Shown: positions 24,353 through 33,729 of the stretch, piece by piece | Numbering within the stretch: the first letter of the stretch is position 1 | Layout of the letters: each line of letters starts with the position of its first letter | NCBI GenBank assembly: GCA_937901225.1 | Contig: CALCGX010000057.1 | Coordinates: 1-52,679, forward strand | Length of the DNA stretch: 52,679 bases | Origin: an uncultured Bacteroidales bacterium | GTDB lineage: Bacteria > Bacteroidota > Bacteroidia > Bacteroidales > Paludibacteraceae | Direction of reading: 5' to 3' | The notes under the pieces: model-generated | Told to the model about the DNA's origin: nothing | Database searches by the model: none | What the model saw: the letters and a program-made list of their open reading frames with translations, nothing else | Position numbers and translations under genes: made by a program

Positions 24353-25316
24353 ATACATATATTTTTTCTGGCTGTTGGTGCTATTTATCTCCTGTCGCCA
24401 TGATGTAGAGTTACCTCCCATTTCCCTCCAAAAATGTGAGCCGATGCCAAATGCGGTAGCTGCTGGTTGTAGCTATACCTATAATAATGAAATATACATC
24501 TTTGGCGGTCGTCTTTTGGATGGTAAGCATACAAATCAGCATTGGAGATATACGCCCCAATCCGATACATGGACGAAGTTAGAGTCTGCTCCGTTGAAAG
24601 CACGTGTATCGTGTAGTGCATGTGTAGTGGACGAGTGTGTATATATAGGATTAGGATATTCTGGATACATTCATCGTGATAGCTCATATCTATGTGATTT
24701 TTGGAAATATAATCTCATCACACATGAGTGGAAACGTTTGGCAGATTATCCCGCTAATACAACTGTAAAAAACTGTTTTGTCAAAGGAGATGGGTGTATT
24801 TATGCACTCTATGGCTTTAACCGACAATTCACGCAAGATGTATATCGATATGATATAGAAAAAGATCAGTGGGATAAGATGGATGTATATGCTCCCGCGA
24901 GTGTGCCTCGGGCAATGGATGTGGTAGGTGCGAGTTGTCAAGGAAGGCATTTTATAGGAACAGGTTTCAATCATGGTAGTTTGCGTTTTTGGGCAGAATG
25001 GAGTCCCGAAAAGCAGCAATTTCTGCCACGTAAACAGATATTAGGTATGGGACGCAATGCAGCGAGTTGCTGCGCGACAGATGAATACGTGTATTTGATT
25101 GGAGGACGTCATTATGGCGACACATTAACTACTGGTTTTTTCTATAGCAGTATACAGCGCTATACTCCACAGGAGGACAAATGGGAATATGTTGGGGATA
25201 TGCCTTACGAAGCGGAAAATATGGTAGTGGAATGTGTAGGGGGGACTATATATGTTGGTATGGGAGAAAATCCGAAAGGAATCATTCAAAATTATTGGTA
25301 CAAGATTGAAGAATAA
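24339..25316 (+). CDS. Kelch-repeat lipoprotein
   Basis: A 325-residue protein beginning with GTG (a TTG follows at once) and a lipoprotein signal (MLKSKYIYFFWLLVLFISC, Cys19). The body contains about six kelch-type blades with the usual pattern of hydrophobics, Gly-Gly and spaced Tyr/Trp: IYIFGGRLLDGKHTNQHWRYTPQSD, VYIGLGYSGY, VYLIGGRHYGD, IYVGMGENPKG. A six-bladed beta-propeller on the outer membrane is expected. It overlaps lptB by 14 bases and wzi by 11, so it is translated as part of the LPS/capsule unit. Function unknown; a sugar-binding or mutarotase-like role, as in other kelch lipoproteins, is only an option. Confidence 0.82.
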   Translation: MLKSKYIYFFWLLVLFISCRHDVELPPISLQKCEPMPNAVAAGCSYTYNNEIYIFGGRLLDGKHTNQHWRYTPQSDTWTKLESAPLKARVSCSACVVDECVYIGLGYSGYIHRDSSYLCDFWKYNLITHEWKRLADYPANTTVKNCFVKGDGCIYALYGFNRQFTQDVYRYDIEKDQWDKMDVYAPASVPRAMDVVGASCQGRHFIGTGFNHGSLRFWAEWSPEKQQFLPRKQILGMGRNAASCCATDEYVYLIGGRHYGDTLTTGFFYSSIQRYTPQEDKWEYVGDMPYEAENMVVECVGGTIYVGMGENPKGIIQNYWYKIEE

Positions 25317-26712
25317 ATACATACTGATAGCGTTATTGTGCCTAGGTAGCGAGTTTGTTTCGGCTCAAGGTTGGAATTGGTGGCCATTGGTCATCAATGA
25401 CACAATAGCGTGTGCAGACACGATAGAGTACATGGCGTATGCTTCTGGGATAGCATCTTCAGGCCAAGAGGTTCCGTTTCTTTTGCGTGCAAATCGGCGG
25501 GGGAATATCTCTCGTTCGCCTTATAGCGGCAATATCAGTGCTGGAATCCATAAAAGACCTACATGTCCATCTCGTTGGTGGGATTATGATTTTGGTGTAC
25601 AATTGACTGGTAGATTTGAGCGCAACGACATTACTGGATATTTTGAACAACTCTATGCTCATGCAAGGCTATATGTGGTGGACTTGACAGCGGGTATTCA
25701 ACCTATGATATATGGTTCACAATCACGAACATTGAGCATGGGAGGGATGTTGTTCTCTGGTAATGCCCACCCAATTCCTCGATTGTCTATTGGAATAGAT
25801 GAGTATATAGCATTTCCTGGCTTGTTTGGGTATCTAGAGATCAAAGGTGGATTGAGCCATGGGTGGTTGAATGATGCAAGTGAAGTGCAAAAGACGAAAT
25901 TGCACCATAAATTTATTGGATTGCGAGTGGGAGGAAAATTGCCTGTAAATTTGGCATATGAGATGCACCATGCGGCGCAATGGGGAGGATATAGAGGATC
26001 TGTTGATTATGGAAATACTTTTTTTGATTTCTGGAATGTATTTCTATTTCAATCGGGCGGAATCACAACGAGTGATCAATTAAATGCCCAAGGCAATCAT
26101 ATTGGTTTTCAAGAATTGGCCCTTTCGTATAAATCAGATGATTGGGTGGCAAAAGTATATTGGCAATCTATTTTTGAAGACATGAGTGCCGCATTTATTG
26201 GATTTGGCATGAATGTTGCAGATGGATTGTGGGGAATTAATATCCAACAAAGCCAATGGCCATATATCAACGAATTGACATACGAATTTCTAAATACGAC
26301 CAGTCAATCGGGGCCTATGCATGATAAGGATGGTTTGGTATTTGCAGGGCGTGATACATATTATCATAACTCTGCTTATCCACATGGATGGAGCTATTTT
26401 GGTTCTATTATCGGAAACCCTTATATACAGGTTAATAATAGTCGCGTTCGGGCCCATTTTGTGGGGTTAGGAGGTGACATATATGGATATAACTACCGAT
26501 TAATGGCATCACATGTTAATAATTATGGAACCTATCAACAACCTAGTTACAGTACATCTACTGCATTGATGTTAGAGGTGTCCAAATATATTGAAAAGGC
26601 ATGGGGATTGGAGTTTAGTGTAGCTTTAGCAGGAGATATCGGAACACAATATGGAAATCAGTTTGGTGCAATGCTTACTGTTCGTAAACGAGGACTTATC
26701 ACACAATGGTAA
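25306..26712 (+). CDS. wzi: Capsule assembly Wzi-family outer-membrane protein
   Basis: About 468 residues. The open frame starts at 25252, but the TTG at 25306-25308 gives a proper signal peptide (MKNKYILIALLCLGSEFVSAQ) and an 11-base overlap with the kelch gene, so I prefer it. The body is beta-barrel sequence with family features: YAHARLYVVDLTAGIQP, GNAHPIPRLSIGIDEYI, FLFQSGGITTSDQLNAQGNHIG, and a late YGNQFGAMLTVRKRG. Wzi proteins are outer-membrane lectin-like barrels that hold capsule or exopolysaccharide on the surface. It ends seven bases into the next gene. Confidence 0.85.
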   Translation: MKNKYILIALLCLGSEFVSAQGWNWWPLVINDTIACADTIEYMAYASGIASSGQEVPFLLRANRRGNISRSPYSGNISAGIHKRPTCPSRWWDYDFGVQLTGRFERNDITGYFEQLYAHARLYVVDLTAGIQPMIYGSQSRTLSMGGMLFSGNAHPIPRLSIGIDEYIAFPGLFGYLEIKGGLSHGWLNDASEVQKTKLHHKFIGLRVGGKLPVNLAYEMHHAAQWGGYRGSVDYGNTFFDFWNVFLFQSGGITTSDQLNAQGNHIGFQELALSYKSDDWVAKVYWQSIFEDMSAAFIGFGMNVADGLWGINIQQSQWPYINELTYEFLNTTSQSGPMHDKDGLVFAGRDTYYHNSAYPHGWSYFGSIIGNPYIQVNNSRVRAHFVGLGGDIYGYNYRLMASHVNNYGTYQQPSYSTSTALMLEVSKYIEKAWGLEFSVALAGDIGTQYGNQFGAMLTVRKRGLITQW

Positions 26713-27425
26713 ATGATCAACTACATATCATTATGCCCGTTAAAGACTCTATCGCGATAGCAGAGAGAGCCATTCATGCGATAGTGGACTGTGGATACAC
26801 ATTGTGTGTATATGACGACAACTCACTGCCAGAAAATGCACAACGTTTGGATGAGATTGCTAATGACAAACATATTCAAGTGGTACATATATCTTCCCTT
26901 ACTGACCACCCTTCGCCTAATTACCGACTAGTATTGCAACAATCGCAGCAGCAGGCGTTGATAGAAAACAAACATTTGCTTATCGTGGAAAGCGATGTGA
27001 TTATTAAGGCGAATACGCCGAATAGAATGCTGGAGGAAGTGCAAGAAGGAGTGGGTATGGTGGCTGCCGTGACTGTGGATGAACAAGGCGAATATAATTT
27101 CCCATATCACTATTTACACCGCTTGCGTTATCGTTTCTTGAGTAAGAAGACTATTGACACTAAAAAACGCTTCTCTTTTTGTTGTACTTTGTTGACTAAC
27201 GAACTGCTAAAAAAGGCTGATTTTCAACAACTTGACCCAACCAAGAATTGGTACGATGTTACCATCTCACATTGGTCAATTGCCTTGGGGTTACGCAATC
27301 TACTTATGTTGGGGAATCCAGTTTTACACCTTCCACATTCTTCGCGTCCTTGGAAGCGATTGAAATACACTCATCCTTTGCGTTATTATTGGCGCAAGAT
27401 AACCCAACGTTTAGACAAGATATGA
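26706..27425 (+). CDS. Glycosyltransferase family 2 protein
   Basis: A 239-residue GT-A type transferase: N-terminal LHIIMPVKDSIAIAERAIHAI, nucleotide-binding YDDNS, and the acidic SDV motif (LLIVESDVII) in the position of DXD. The C-terminal part (YDVTISHWSIALGLRNLLML, ending in a basic stretch) is typical of LPS-core type GT2 enzymes. It overlaps wzi by 7 bases and the next gene by 4 (ATGA). The sugar and acceptor cannot be read from sequence; a role in LPS core or surface glycan assembly follows from the neighbours. Confidence 0.85.
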   Translation: MVNDQLHIIMPVKDSIAIAERAIHAIVDCGYTLCVYDDNSLPENAQRLDEIANDKHIQVVHISSLTDHPSPNYRLVLQQSQQQALIENKHLLIVESDVIIKANTPNRMLEEVQEGVGMVAAVTVDEQGEYNFPYHYLHRLRYRFLSKKTIDTKKRFSFCCTLLTNELLKKADFQQLDPTKNWYDVTISHWSIALGLRNLLMLGNPVLHLPHSSRPWKRLKYTHPLRYYWRKITQRLDKI

Positions 27426-28795
27426 AGCCATTTAAGATATATAGTTTGCTATTAGTAAAGAACGAAGCGGATATTATTCGTGAGTCACTTATGGCTGCAA
27501 TTCAATGGAGCGACAAGGTGATTGTAATGGACAATGGCAGTTTGGATGGCACATGGGAAATTGTACAAGAAATGGCCGCACAAGATCCACGTATAGTGGC
27601 GTTTATGCAATATACGGGCGGGTTCCGTATCGGTTTGCGTGCCCAAGCATTTAAGGCCTATAGGCATGAGATGACAAGCAACGATTGGTGGTGTGTTCGT
27701 TTGGATGCCGATGAGTTGTATAGTGAAGACCCTCGTGCGTTTCTTGCAAAGCTTCCAAAGAGATATAATACGGTCAAGAAATTAAGTACGGATTATATCC
27801 TCACCAAAGAGGATATTGAAACTTATGCCTTTACTGGCAATTTCTCCCATGACCGCCAATATATTACGCATTATCTACCAGAGAAGCGTAAAGAACGCCG
27901 TTTTATGCGGCATAGTCCGTGGCTCGTTTGGTGCGAGAAATGGCGTTATCCCCAGCCAATAGGACGAACCGCCAAGGCATGCATAGCAGTAGATCACTAC
28001 CAATATCGCAGTCCTCAGCAAATGAAAAAGCGTTTCATGACGCGTCAACAAGCGAAGAAGGATGGGTGCGGTTCGTTTTTGCACGAGAATGGCAATGATT
28101 GGACAGATTACCTATGGAGCAATCAGCTGTTAGAACAACAAACGAAACTGCTCCAATATTTACCCCAACTATTTGCACAATCCACAGATATACTTTACCA
28201 AAAGCGGAATACAATTAAAGTGGTAGAAGAGGAATTTGTGGTGAAGTCATTTGCTGTTCCCTCATTCTTTAAGCGACTGATATATACGATATTTCCAAGC
28301 AAAGCAAGACGCTCGTTTATCTATGCACAACGTTTGGGGAATATGACACCTAAACCTGTGACATACGTAGAAACACATAAAGGAGGATTATTGCACGAGA
28401 GTTATTATATCAGTCGTTTATCTCCTTGCACGCACGTCTTAAAGGAAGTAATCAAGGACCGTAACTTCCCTAATCGCGACGAAATATTTGCTGCTTTTGG
28501 ACGCTTCACAGCTCAATTGCATGATCATGGTATCTTGCATGCCGACTACTCTATGGGAAATGTACTATTTGAGCCAACAGATCAAGGAGCAGAATTCCAA
28601 TTAGTTGACCTCAACCGAATGCATTTTGGTCAGCGCATTAATTGCAAAAAAGGTTGTCAAAACTTTGAGCGTATTGACACTGATACACATGCTCTGACTA
28701 TCATAGCACAAGCATATGCAGAAGCACGTGGATATGATTCAGATGAGTGTGTGCGTTTAGTGCTAAAAATGAGATGGAGAAAACATAAGAAATAA
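27422..28795 (+). CDS. Fusion of a GT2 glycosyltransferase and a Kdo/InaA-type LPS kinase
   Basis: About 457 residues from the ATG at 27422, which overlaps the previous stop (ATGA); the longer frame back to 27248 only shadows the previous gene. Residues 1-230 are a GT2 domain: YSLLLVKNEADIIRESL, VMDNGSLDGTWEIV, and the metal motif RLDADE. Residues about 260-457 look like a WaaP/InaA lipopolysaccharide kinase: VVKSFAVPSFFKRLIYT, the ARRSF helix, HADYSMGNVLF with the catalytic His-x-Asp (His373, Asp375), and a metal Asp in VDLNR near 396. One chain could therefore add a sugar and phosphorylate the same or a neighbouring core residue. Cytosolic side of the inner membrane. Confidence 0.82.
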   Translation: MKPFKIYSLLLVKNEADIIRESLMAAIQWSDKVIVMDNGSLDGTWEIVQEMAAQDPRIVAFMQYTGGFRIGLRAQAFKAYRHEMTSNDWWCVRLDADELYSEDPRAFLAKLPKRYNTVKKLSTDYILTKEDIETYAFTGNFSHDRQYITHYLPEKRKERRFMRHSPWLVWCEKWRYPQPIGRTAKACIAVDHYQYRSPQQMKKRFMTRQQAKKDGCGSFLHENGNDWTDYLWSNQLLEQQTKLLQYLPQLFAQSTDILYQKRNTIKVVEEEFVVKSFAVPSFFKRLIYTIFPSKARRSFIYAQRLGNMTPKPVTYVETHKGGLLHESYYISRLSPCTHVLKEVIKDRNFPNRDEIFAAFGRFTAQLHDHGILHADYSMGNVLFEPTDQGAEFQLVDLNRMHFGQRINCKKGCQNFERIDTDTHALTIIAQAYAEARGYDSDECVRLVLKMRWRKHKK

Positions 28796-28805
28796 ATGGA
28801 TTTAA

Positions 28806-30077
28806 ATGGAGTCAATTCGAAATAAGTATTTGTCTTTGGTAGAAAATCTGAACTACTACCTATTTGTAGTGGCAATATGTATGTTACCATTTCCTACACG
28901 CATATCCCTTTATGCGTGGGTGATATGGCTCCTTAGTTGGTTACTTGAAGGGCGCTTTCTTCGCAGGGAAAATTTGAAATGGCATTTGGGGTTACTGCCA
29001 GTCATCCTATTTGTCATATGGGTTATTTGGGAAAGTATATCTTATATTTGGGCTATCAACAAATTAGATGCTGCAAACATGTTGATACGACACATATCAT
29101 TTATCGGTATTGTGCCACTTGCATTGTGGGGAGTAAATGGCCGTTATAATTGGCTCATGGCAGCTAAATGCTTTATCGCAAGTTGTATATTGTCCTTAGC
29201 ATGCTATTCGCTATATATTCATATCCTTCAGCATTGGTCATATATTGATCAACACCAACATTGGCCAGATTATTTCAGCACTTGGCGTTATTTTGGTGAT
29301 CAGATTTCCTATTTCAAACATCGTTTATATTACGGAACTATTTTAAATATAGCCATCGTAGTGTTATTACAAATCAAACATTATAGTCCTCGTACAAATC
29401 ATAAAAATGTTTGGAGAAGACTGCTATTTATTCTGTCTTTAGCAACTCTAGTAATCGGTATCATTTGGACAGGTTCGCGAGCAAACATGCTCACATTGCT
29501 GGTTGTCTCAGCCGCTGCAATCATCCTTCCACTTAGAGGACGAATACGCTATTTAGTGGCTTCTTTGGTTTGCGTGATGACTATCATGTTTTGCTCATTG
29601 TTATTCACACTACATCCTAGATTTGAAAAACTACAGATAGAACATATCACAGAACGTGAAACATACTCAATCAGCGAGATAGAACCACGCATTAATATTT
29701 GGTATAGTGCATTGCAGACACCAGAAGATTATTGGTGGCATGGGGTCGGCGTAGGAGGCAATACAGAATATTTGAAACCAGTCTATGCATCCCTAAATTG
29801 GCAACGATTCTATGAACGACAATACAATGCCCATAATCAATATTTGGGCATGTTAATCAATTTAGGTGTCTTTGGGGCTGTATTTTTCTTATTAATCTAC
29901 CTGCTGTATCCGTATTGGTACAAAGGTAGAGTGCGACAGTTTGCTACGTTATCCATTCTCGTCCTTGGACTGAACATGCTGACCGAAAATATGTTAGATC
30001 GTATTGACGGAGTGATTATTACGTGTGCTGTATTGTTGATTATCTCTATTCTTTCCCGAGCCCAACACGCAAAGTAA
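28806..30077 (+). CDS. O-antigen ligase/polymerase family membrane protein
   Basis: A 423-residue polytopic protein with about ten hydrophobic segments. It has the Wzy_C/WaaL hallmarks: GSRANMLTLLVVSAAAIILPL, then a long periplasmic loop (IEPRINIWYSALQTPEDYWWHGVGVGG, NAHNQYLGMLINLGVFGAV) with the conserved His, then C-terminal helices. WaaL transfers O-chains from the undecaprenyl carrier to lipid A-core; Wzy polymerises them. The two are hard to separate by sequence, but the core-type neighbours favour a ligase. Its last 32 bases overlap the end of a convergent gene. Confidence 0.85.
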   Translation: MESIRNKYLSLVENLNYYLFVVAICMLPFPTRISLYAWVIWLLSWLLEGRFLRRENLKWHLGLLPVILFVIWVIWESISYIWAINKLDAANMLIRHISFIGIVPLALWGVNGRYNWLMAAKCFIASCILSLACYSLYIHILQHWSYIDQHQHWPDYFSTWRYFGDQISYFKHRLYYGTILNIAIVVLLQIKHYSPRTNHKNVWRRLLFILSLATLVIGIIWTGSRANMLTLLVVSAAAIILPLRGRIRYLVASLVCVMTIMFCSLLFTLHPRFEKLQIEHITERETYSISEIEPRINIWYSALQTPEDYWWHGVGVGGNTEYLKPVYASLNWQRFYERQYNAHNQYLGMLINLGVFGAVFFLLIYLLYPYWYKGRVRQFATLSILVLGLNMLTENMLDRIDGVIITCAVLLIISILSRAQHAK

Positions 30078-32505
30078 ACATCATTCCACGAGGGATATTC
30101 AGTACCATTGCACGGCGAGCACGACCCATATCTTCATCAAAATTAAATTCAAATAATTCTGTGCCAAAATCATAGATATTGTAGCACATCACCTCCGCTT
30201 CCAAGGGCACTTGGCGGATATGCCCACGATATCGCAAACGTACGTCAATATTGAAGAAAGCATCCTTACGCTTACCAAAATGATATGCAGATAGGTTGAT
30301 ACCTTTGGTATCTGCATTCCATACTGCCAATTGGGTATTTCCGTTCACATCTGTATGAGCCAATGTACGGAAATTGGTGATTGGTGTTCCATCTTTGAAT
30401 TTTCCATTCAAATGAATGCCCCAATTAGGCGTAATGTTGTACCCCAATTGAATACGTGCAATAAATGATCTGTCCTGATCCACACGTCCTGAGGCACGAA
30501 ATGCACCATCTGTATTCTTCTCGTTGAGGAAAGTGTTGGGATTGGCTGTGGATTCGGATAAAATGCCGATATTATTGCTTTGAACGCCATTGCCTAATGC
30601 TGAAAGTCCACTCATCAGATAGGATTGCCAACTGATACTGAAGAACACTTTGCGTCCATTATAAGCATATTTTACTACATTCGATAAATATAATGGTTTG
30701 TTGGTAAAAAAGTTATTACCCAACAAGTCCTTATTTTCATATCCAACTACATAGTGTTTCTCGCCAGCATTCTCAAAGAATATCGGATTGGTGACAGTCC
30801 AAGCTTCTCCTTTGTCAGTAACCAATGTGGCGTGCTCTTGATAAAAACCATAGTTTTCTGGAGTCTGATCATATTGTGTCATCCAAAGATCGTAGTAGAA
30901 ACGTAAACTTTGCAGCATACTGATTTCGTGTCGTCCGATTGTAAACTTAAATGGCAAGTCCAATACTACGTAGGATGGTTGGCGCAGGTATTTCTCCCAA
31001 TGGTGATAACGACCGCCTGTGGTTGAAAACAACTTGTCTGTTTGACTATAGTGGACTTGTGCATTCATATAATCATCCGACATAAATCGAATATCATCCC
31101 ATGTATATGTAGAGCGGTGTTTGCTTAGCGAGATGGTCATCTCAAACCACTTTTTAGGTTTCATATACACCGCCGCTTGCATGAGCCAGTTGGGTGAAAC
31201 GATACTTTTTCCATTACCTAACAATATGCCATCCAACGACACGCCCAGCAAACCTTGTACTTGCAACCATGGTTTTACCCATTTTTTTGCTTCCACAGTA
31301 ACAGCATTTTCCAATAGTCCGCTGCTAAATGCTTGTGATTCCCATTGATAGGTGTACAACTGCGTAGGCAAGGAGTCGTTGTAGCGTTGGTAGTAAGTGC
31401 TTGTTGTCCAATGCTCTTTGGATGGTGACCAATGCAATAGCGAGTTATACGCATCTACTTTCAGCTGCAGCCAAGGTAAGATATCATATTGATAGTTTAC
31501 GGCCCAGTTTAGTTCGTTTAATGCACCATCCGCATAATATGGTTCGAAACCTTCACCATCTTGATCTATTAGATTGCGTGCAAACGCAGGGTTTTGCTTG
31601 GCGATATCCGATAAGCCCCATGTCAAACCCGTAGTCAGTTTACCACGCTCATGAAAATCCTTGTTTCCATATATTGACAAACTATATGCCTCTAGATGAG
31701 CCACTTCGTTGTCATTGTATACGAACTCCGAGCCCCAATCTTCACGCGAATTGGCATTAAATAGGTAATAGAGATGATCTATTGCCTTGTTTTTTGGCAT
31801 AGGCAGTTCGCCATCCACTTGCACTTGATAGAATCCGGCATCATACATGCCGGCAGTGCCTTTTGGGTTGAAATACACCACGCTACGTGCACCTAGATTA
31901 GCATAAACGTGTTGGTAAAATTGCTTACCAAAAGCCGATATACCATATCCTGCTTCGAGCTCGCCTGCTCCGCGCATGAAGGCACGGCGAGTAAGGTCAT
32001 TGCCTGGCATATTGCGTTCGGAAGCGGACTTATGAAATAGGTTGATTAGCCACTTGGTTCCTGCAGATACTTCATTGCCAACACGCCCTAGGTTATAAGT
32101 CAGTTGCGCTAAATTTCTACGTACTGAATCAGTCTGCAAAGCTAGTGTACCATTATGATAATCCACCAATAGTGTATGGTCGTTCATGTCGGCATGATAG
32201 AGCATACTGCCTACCTGAAAACGATTGTCAATGCGAAAACCATTGAGGTAATACTTGTTCCATTTGTAGGGATTACCTGCAATAGAAAACAGTTTTTGGT
32301 CAGGCATATTCCACTCGCCCGTGGTCTCTGCCTCGTAAAACACATTATCCGAGCCATTGTCCAAATAATGCACCAAATCATTGGTTACATACCACTCGCG
32401 AAAGAAATCACTGCCCACACTATCCACTCCAAAATATGGAAAAACCTCAGCACGCACTAACGTACTGAGGCAAATAGTCATTATCAATAAAATAGTCTTT
32501 TTCAT
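30046..32505 (-). CDS. Large outer-membrane barrel, TonB-receptor-like without a clear plug
   Basis: An 819-residue protein with a signal peptide (MKKTILLIMTICLSTLVRA) and long alternating strands rich in Tyr/Trp, ending in FTLRVGLGKE, like the 22-stranded barrel of TonB-dependent receptors. Only a short N-terminal remnant (GNPYKWNKYYLNGFRIDNRF) recalls a plug domain, and no TonB box or carboxypeptidase-like domain is seen. Late segments (YNITPNWGIHLNGKFKDGTPI, FFNIDVRLRYRG, VMCYNIYDFGTELFEFNFDED) match TonB-receptor C-terminal strands. It starts 33 bases after dnaJ on the same strand. Substrate unknown. Confidence 0.75.
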   Translation of the reverse strand: MKKTILLIMTICLSTLVRAEVFPYFGVDSVGSDFFREWYVTNDLVHYLDNGSDNVFYEAETTGEWNMPDQKLFSIAGNPYKWNKYYLNGFRIDNRFQVGSMLYHADMNDHTLLVDYHNGTLALQTDSVRRNLAQLTYNLGRVGNEVSAGTKWLINLFHKSASERNMPGNDLTRRAFMRGAGELEAGYGISAFGKQFYQHVYANLGARSVVYFNPKGTAGMYDAGFYQVQVDGELPMPKNKAIDHLYYLFNANSREDWGSEFVYNDNEVAHLEAYSLSIYGNKDFHERGKLTTGLTWGLSDIAKQNPAFARNLIDQDGEGFEPYYADGALNELNWAVNYQYDILPWLQLKVDAYNSLLHWSPSKEHWTTSTYYQRYNDSLPTQLYTYQWESQAFSSGLLENAVTVEAKKWVKPWLQVQGLLGVSLDGILLGNGKSIVSPNWLMQAAVYMKPKKWFEMTISLSKHRSTYTWDDIRFMSDDYMNAQVHYSQTDKLFSTTGGRYHHWEKYLRQPSYVVLDLPFKFTIGRHEISMLQSLRFYYDLWMTQYDQTPENYGFYQEHATLVTDKGEAWTVTNPIFFENAGEKHYVVGYENKDLLGNNFFTNKPLYLSNVVKYAYNGRKVFFSISWQSYLMSGLSALGNGVQSNNIGILSESTANPNTFLNEKNTDGAFRASGRVDQDRSFIARIQLGYNITPNWGIHLNGKFKDGTPITNFRTLAHTDVNGNTQLAVWNADTKGINLSAYHFGKRKDAFFNIDVRLRYRGHIRQVPLEAEVMCYNIYDFGTELFEFNFDEDMGRARRAMVLNIPRGMMFTLRVGLGKE

Positions 32506-32538
32506 AATCTAAATTCTAACATCCTTCAGCACAGAGGT

Positions 32539-33708
32539 CTATCCAAATAGATTCTTAAAGAAATTCTTCTTGTCACTTGCTCCAGGACGTACGTTCTCGC
32601 TCTCCTTGAGTTTTTCGATCATTTTCTTTTCCTCTTTGTTGAGTGCTTCTGGAATATATACACCCACGTTGATAAGCATATCACCTGTGCCATACTGACG
32701 AGCATATTGGTCAATCATAGGCAGACCTTTGCCTCTCATGCGCAACACTTTACCTGGTTGCGTACCCGGACTGATGGTGATCTTCGCCTCTCCTTGCAAG
32801 GTAGGTATCTGCACCTGACCACCTAAAATAGCTGTAGGCATATCTAGCAGCAGGTTATATACCAAGTCGCTACCGTCGCGCAAGAAATCCTTGTGCTCTT
32901 CTTCCTCTATCAGTACTAGCAAATCGCCGTTCACGCCACCATGAGGAGCCGCATTACCCTTGCCTTGCACAGGGATCTGCATGCCACCTGCCACGCCTGC
33001 AGGGATATGAATCTCGATGATCTCCTCTTCACGAACCACACCTTCGCCGTGGCAATGTGTACACTTATTCTTGATAATTTTACCCTCGCCATGGCAGGTT
33101 GGACATTCGCTCTGCACCTGCATCATACCGAAGATACCACGTTGTGCACTCACCACACGACCCGTTCCATGACAGTTTGGACATGTCTCTACATTACCAT
33201 CTGCACTACCCGAACCGTTACAATGCGAGCAGTTCACGAGCTTCTTCACCTTGATCTTCTTTTCTACGCCCGTGGCTATTTCTTCTAAGGTAACGCGCAC
33301 ACGCACGCGCAAGTCGCTACCTCGACGCACACGCTGACCGCCTCCACGACTGCCGCCGCCAAAGAAACTGGAGAAGCCTCCGCCGCCCATGCCCCATTCA
33401 GAGAACAGGTCACCAAACTGCGAGAAGATATCTTCCATGCTCATGCCGCCGCCATTGAAACCGCCGAAGCCGCCTGCGCCACCCATTCCTGCATGACCAA
33501 ACTGGTCATAGCGTTGGCGCTTCTGTGGGTCAGACAACACCTCGTATGCTTCCGCAGCCTCTTTGAATTTCTCCTCAGCTGCTTTGTCACCTGGGTTCTT
33601 GTCAGGGTGATACTTTACCGCCATCTTGCGGTAAGCCTTCTTTATCTCGTCTGCTGTCGCGGTCTTACCCACGTCCAGCACCTCGTAATAATCTCTTTTC
33701 TCTGCCAT
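32539..33708 (-). CDS. dnaJ: Molecular chaperone DnaJ
   Basis: Co-chaperone that delivers substrates to DnaK and stimulates its ATPase. A 389-residue full-length type I DnaJ: J domain with HPD at 34-36, a Gly/Phe-rich stretch (about 75-125: GGAGGFGGFNGGG, GGGGFSSFFGGG), four CxxCxGxG zinc repeats (CSHCNGSGS, CPNCHGTGR, CPTCHGEGK, CTHCHGEGV), then the client-binding C-terminal domains. It follows grpE after a 144-base spacer filled with unusual repeats. Confidence 0.97.
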   Translation of the reverse strand: MAEKRDYYEVLDVGKTATADEIKKAYRKMAVKYHPDKNPGDKAAEEKFKEAAEAYEVLSDPQKRQRYDQFGHAGMGGAGGFGGFNGGGMSMEDIFSQFGDLFSEWGMGGGGFSSFFGGGSRGGGQRVRRGSDLRVRVRVTLEEIATGVEKKIKVKKLVNCSHCNGSGSADGNVETCPNCHGTGRVVSAQRGIFGMMQVQSECPTCHGEGKIIKNKCTHCHGEGVVREEEIIEIHIPAGVAGGMQIPVQGKGNAAPHGGVNGDLLVLIEEEEHKDFLRDGSDLVYNLLLDMPTAILGGQVQIPTLQGEAKITISPGTQPGKVLRMRGKGLPMIDQYARQYGTGDMLINVGVYIPEALNKEEKKMIEKLKESENVRPGASDKKNFFKNLFG

Positions 33709-33729
33709 AATTATATTTGATCATTTCAT

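Noticed and set aside
27248..27421. N-terminal extension of the GT2-kinase protein
   Set aside because: This stretch is the other-frame reading of the preceding GT2 gene; the ATG at 27422 overlaps its stop (ATGA) and starts a normal GT2 domain.
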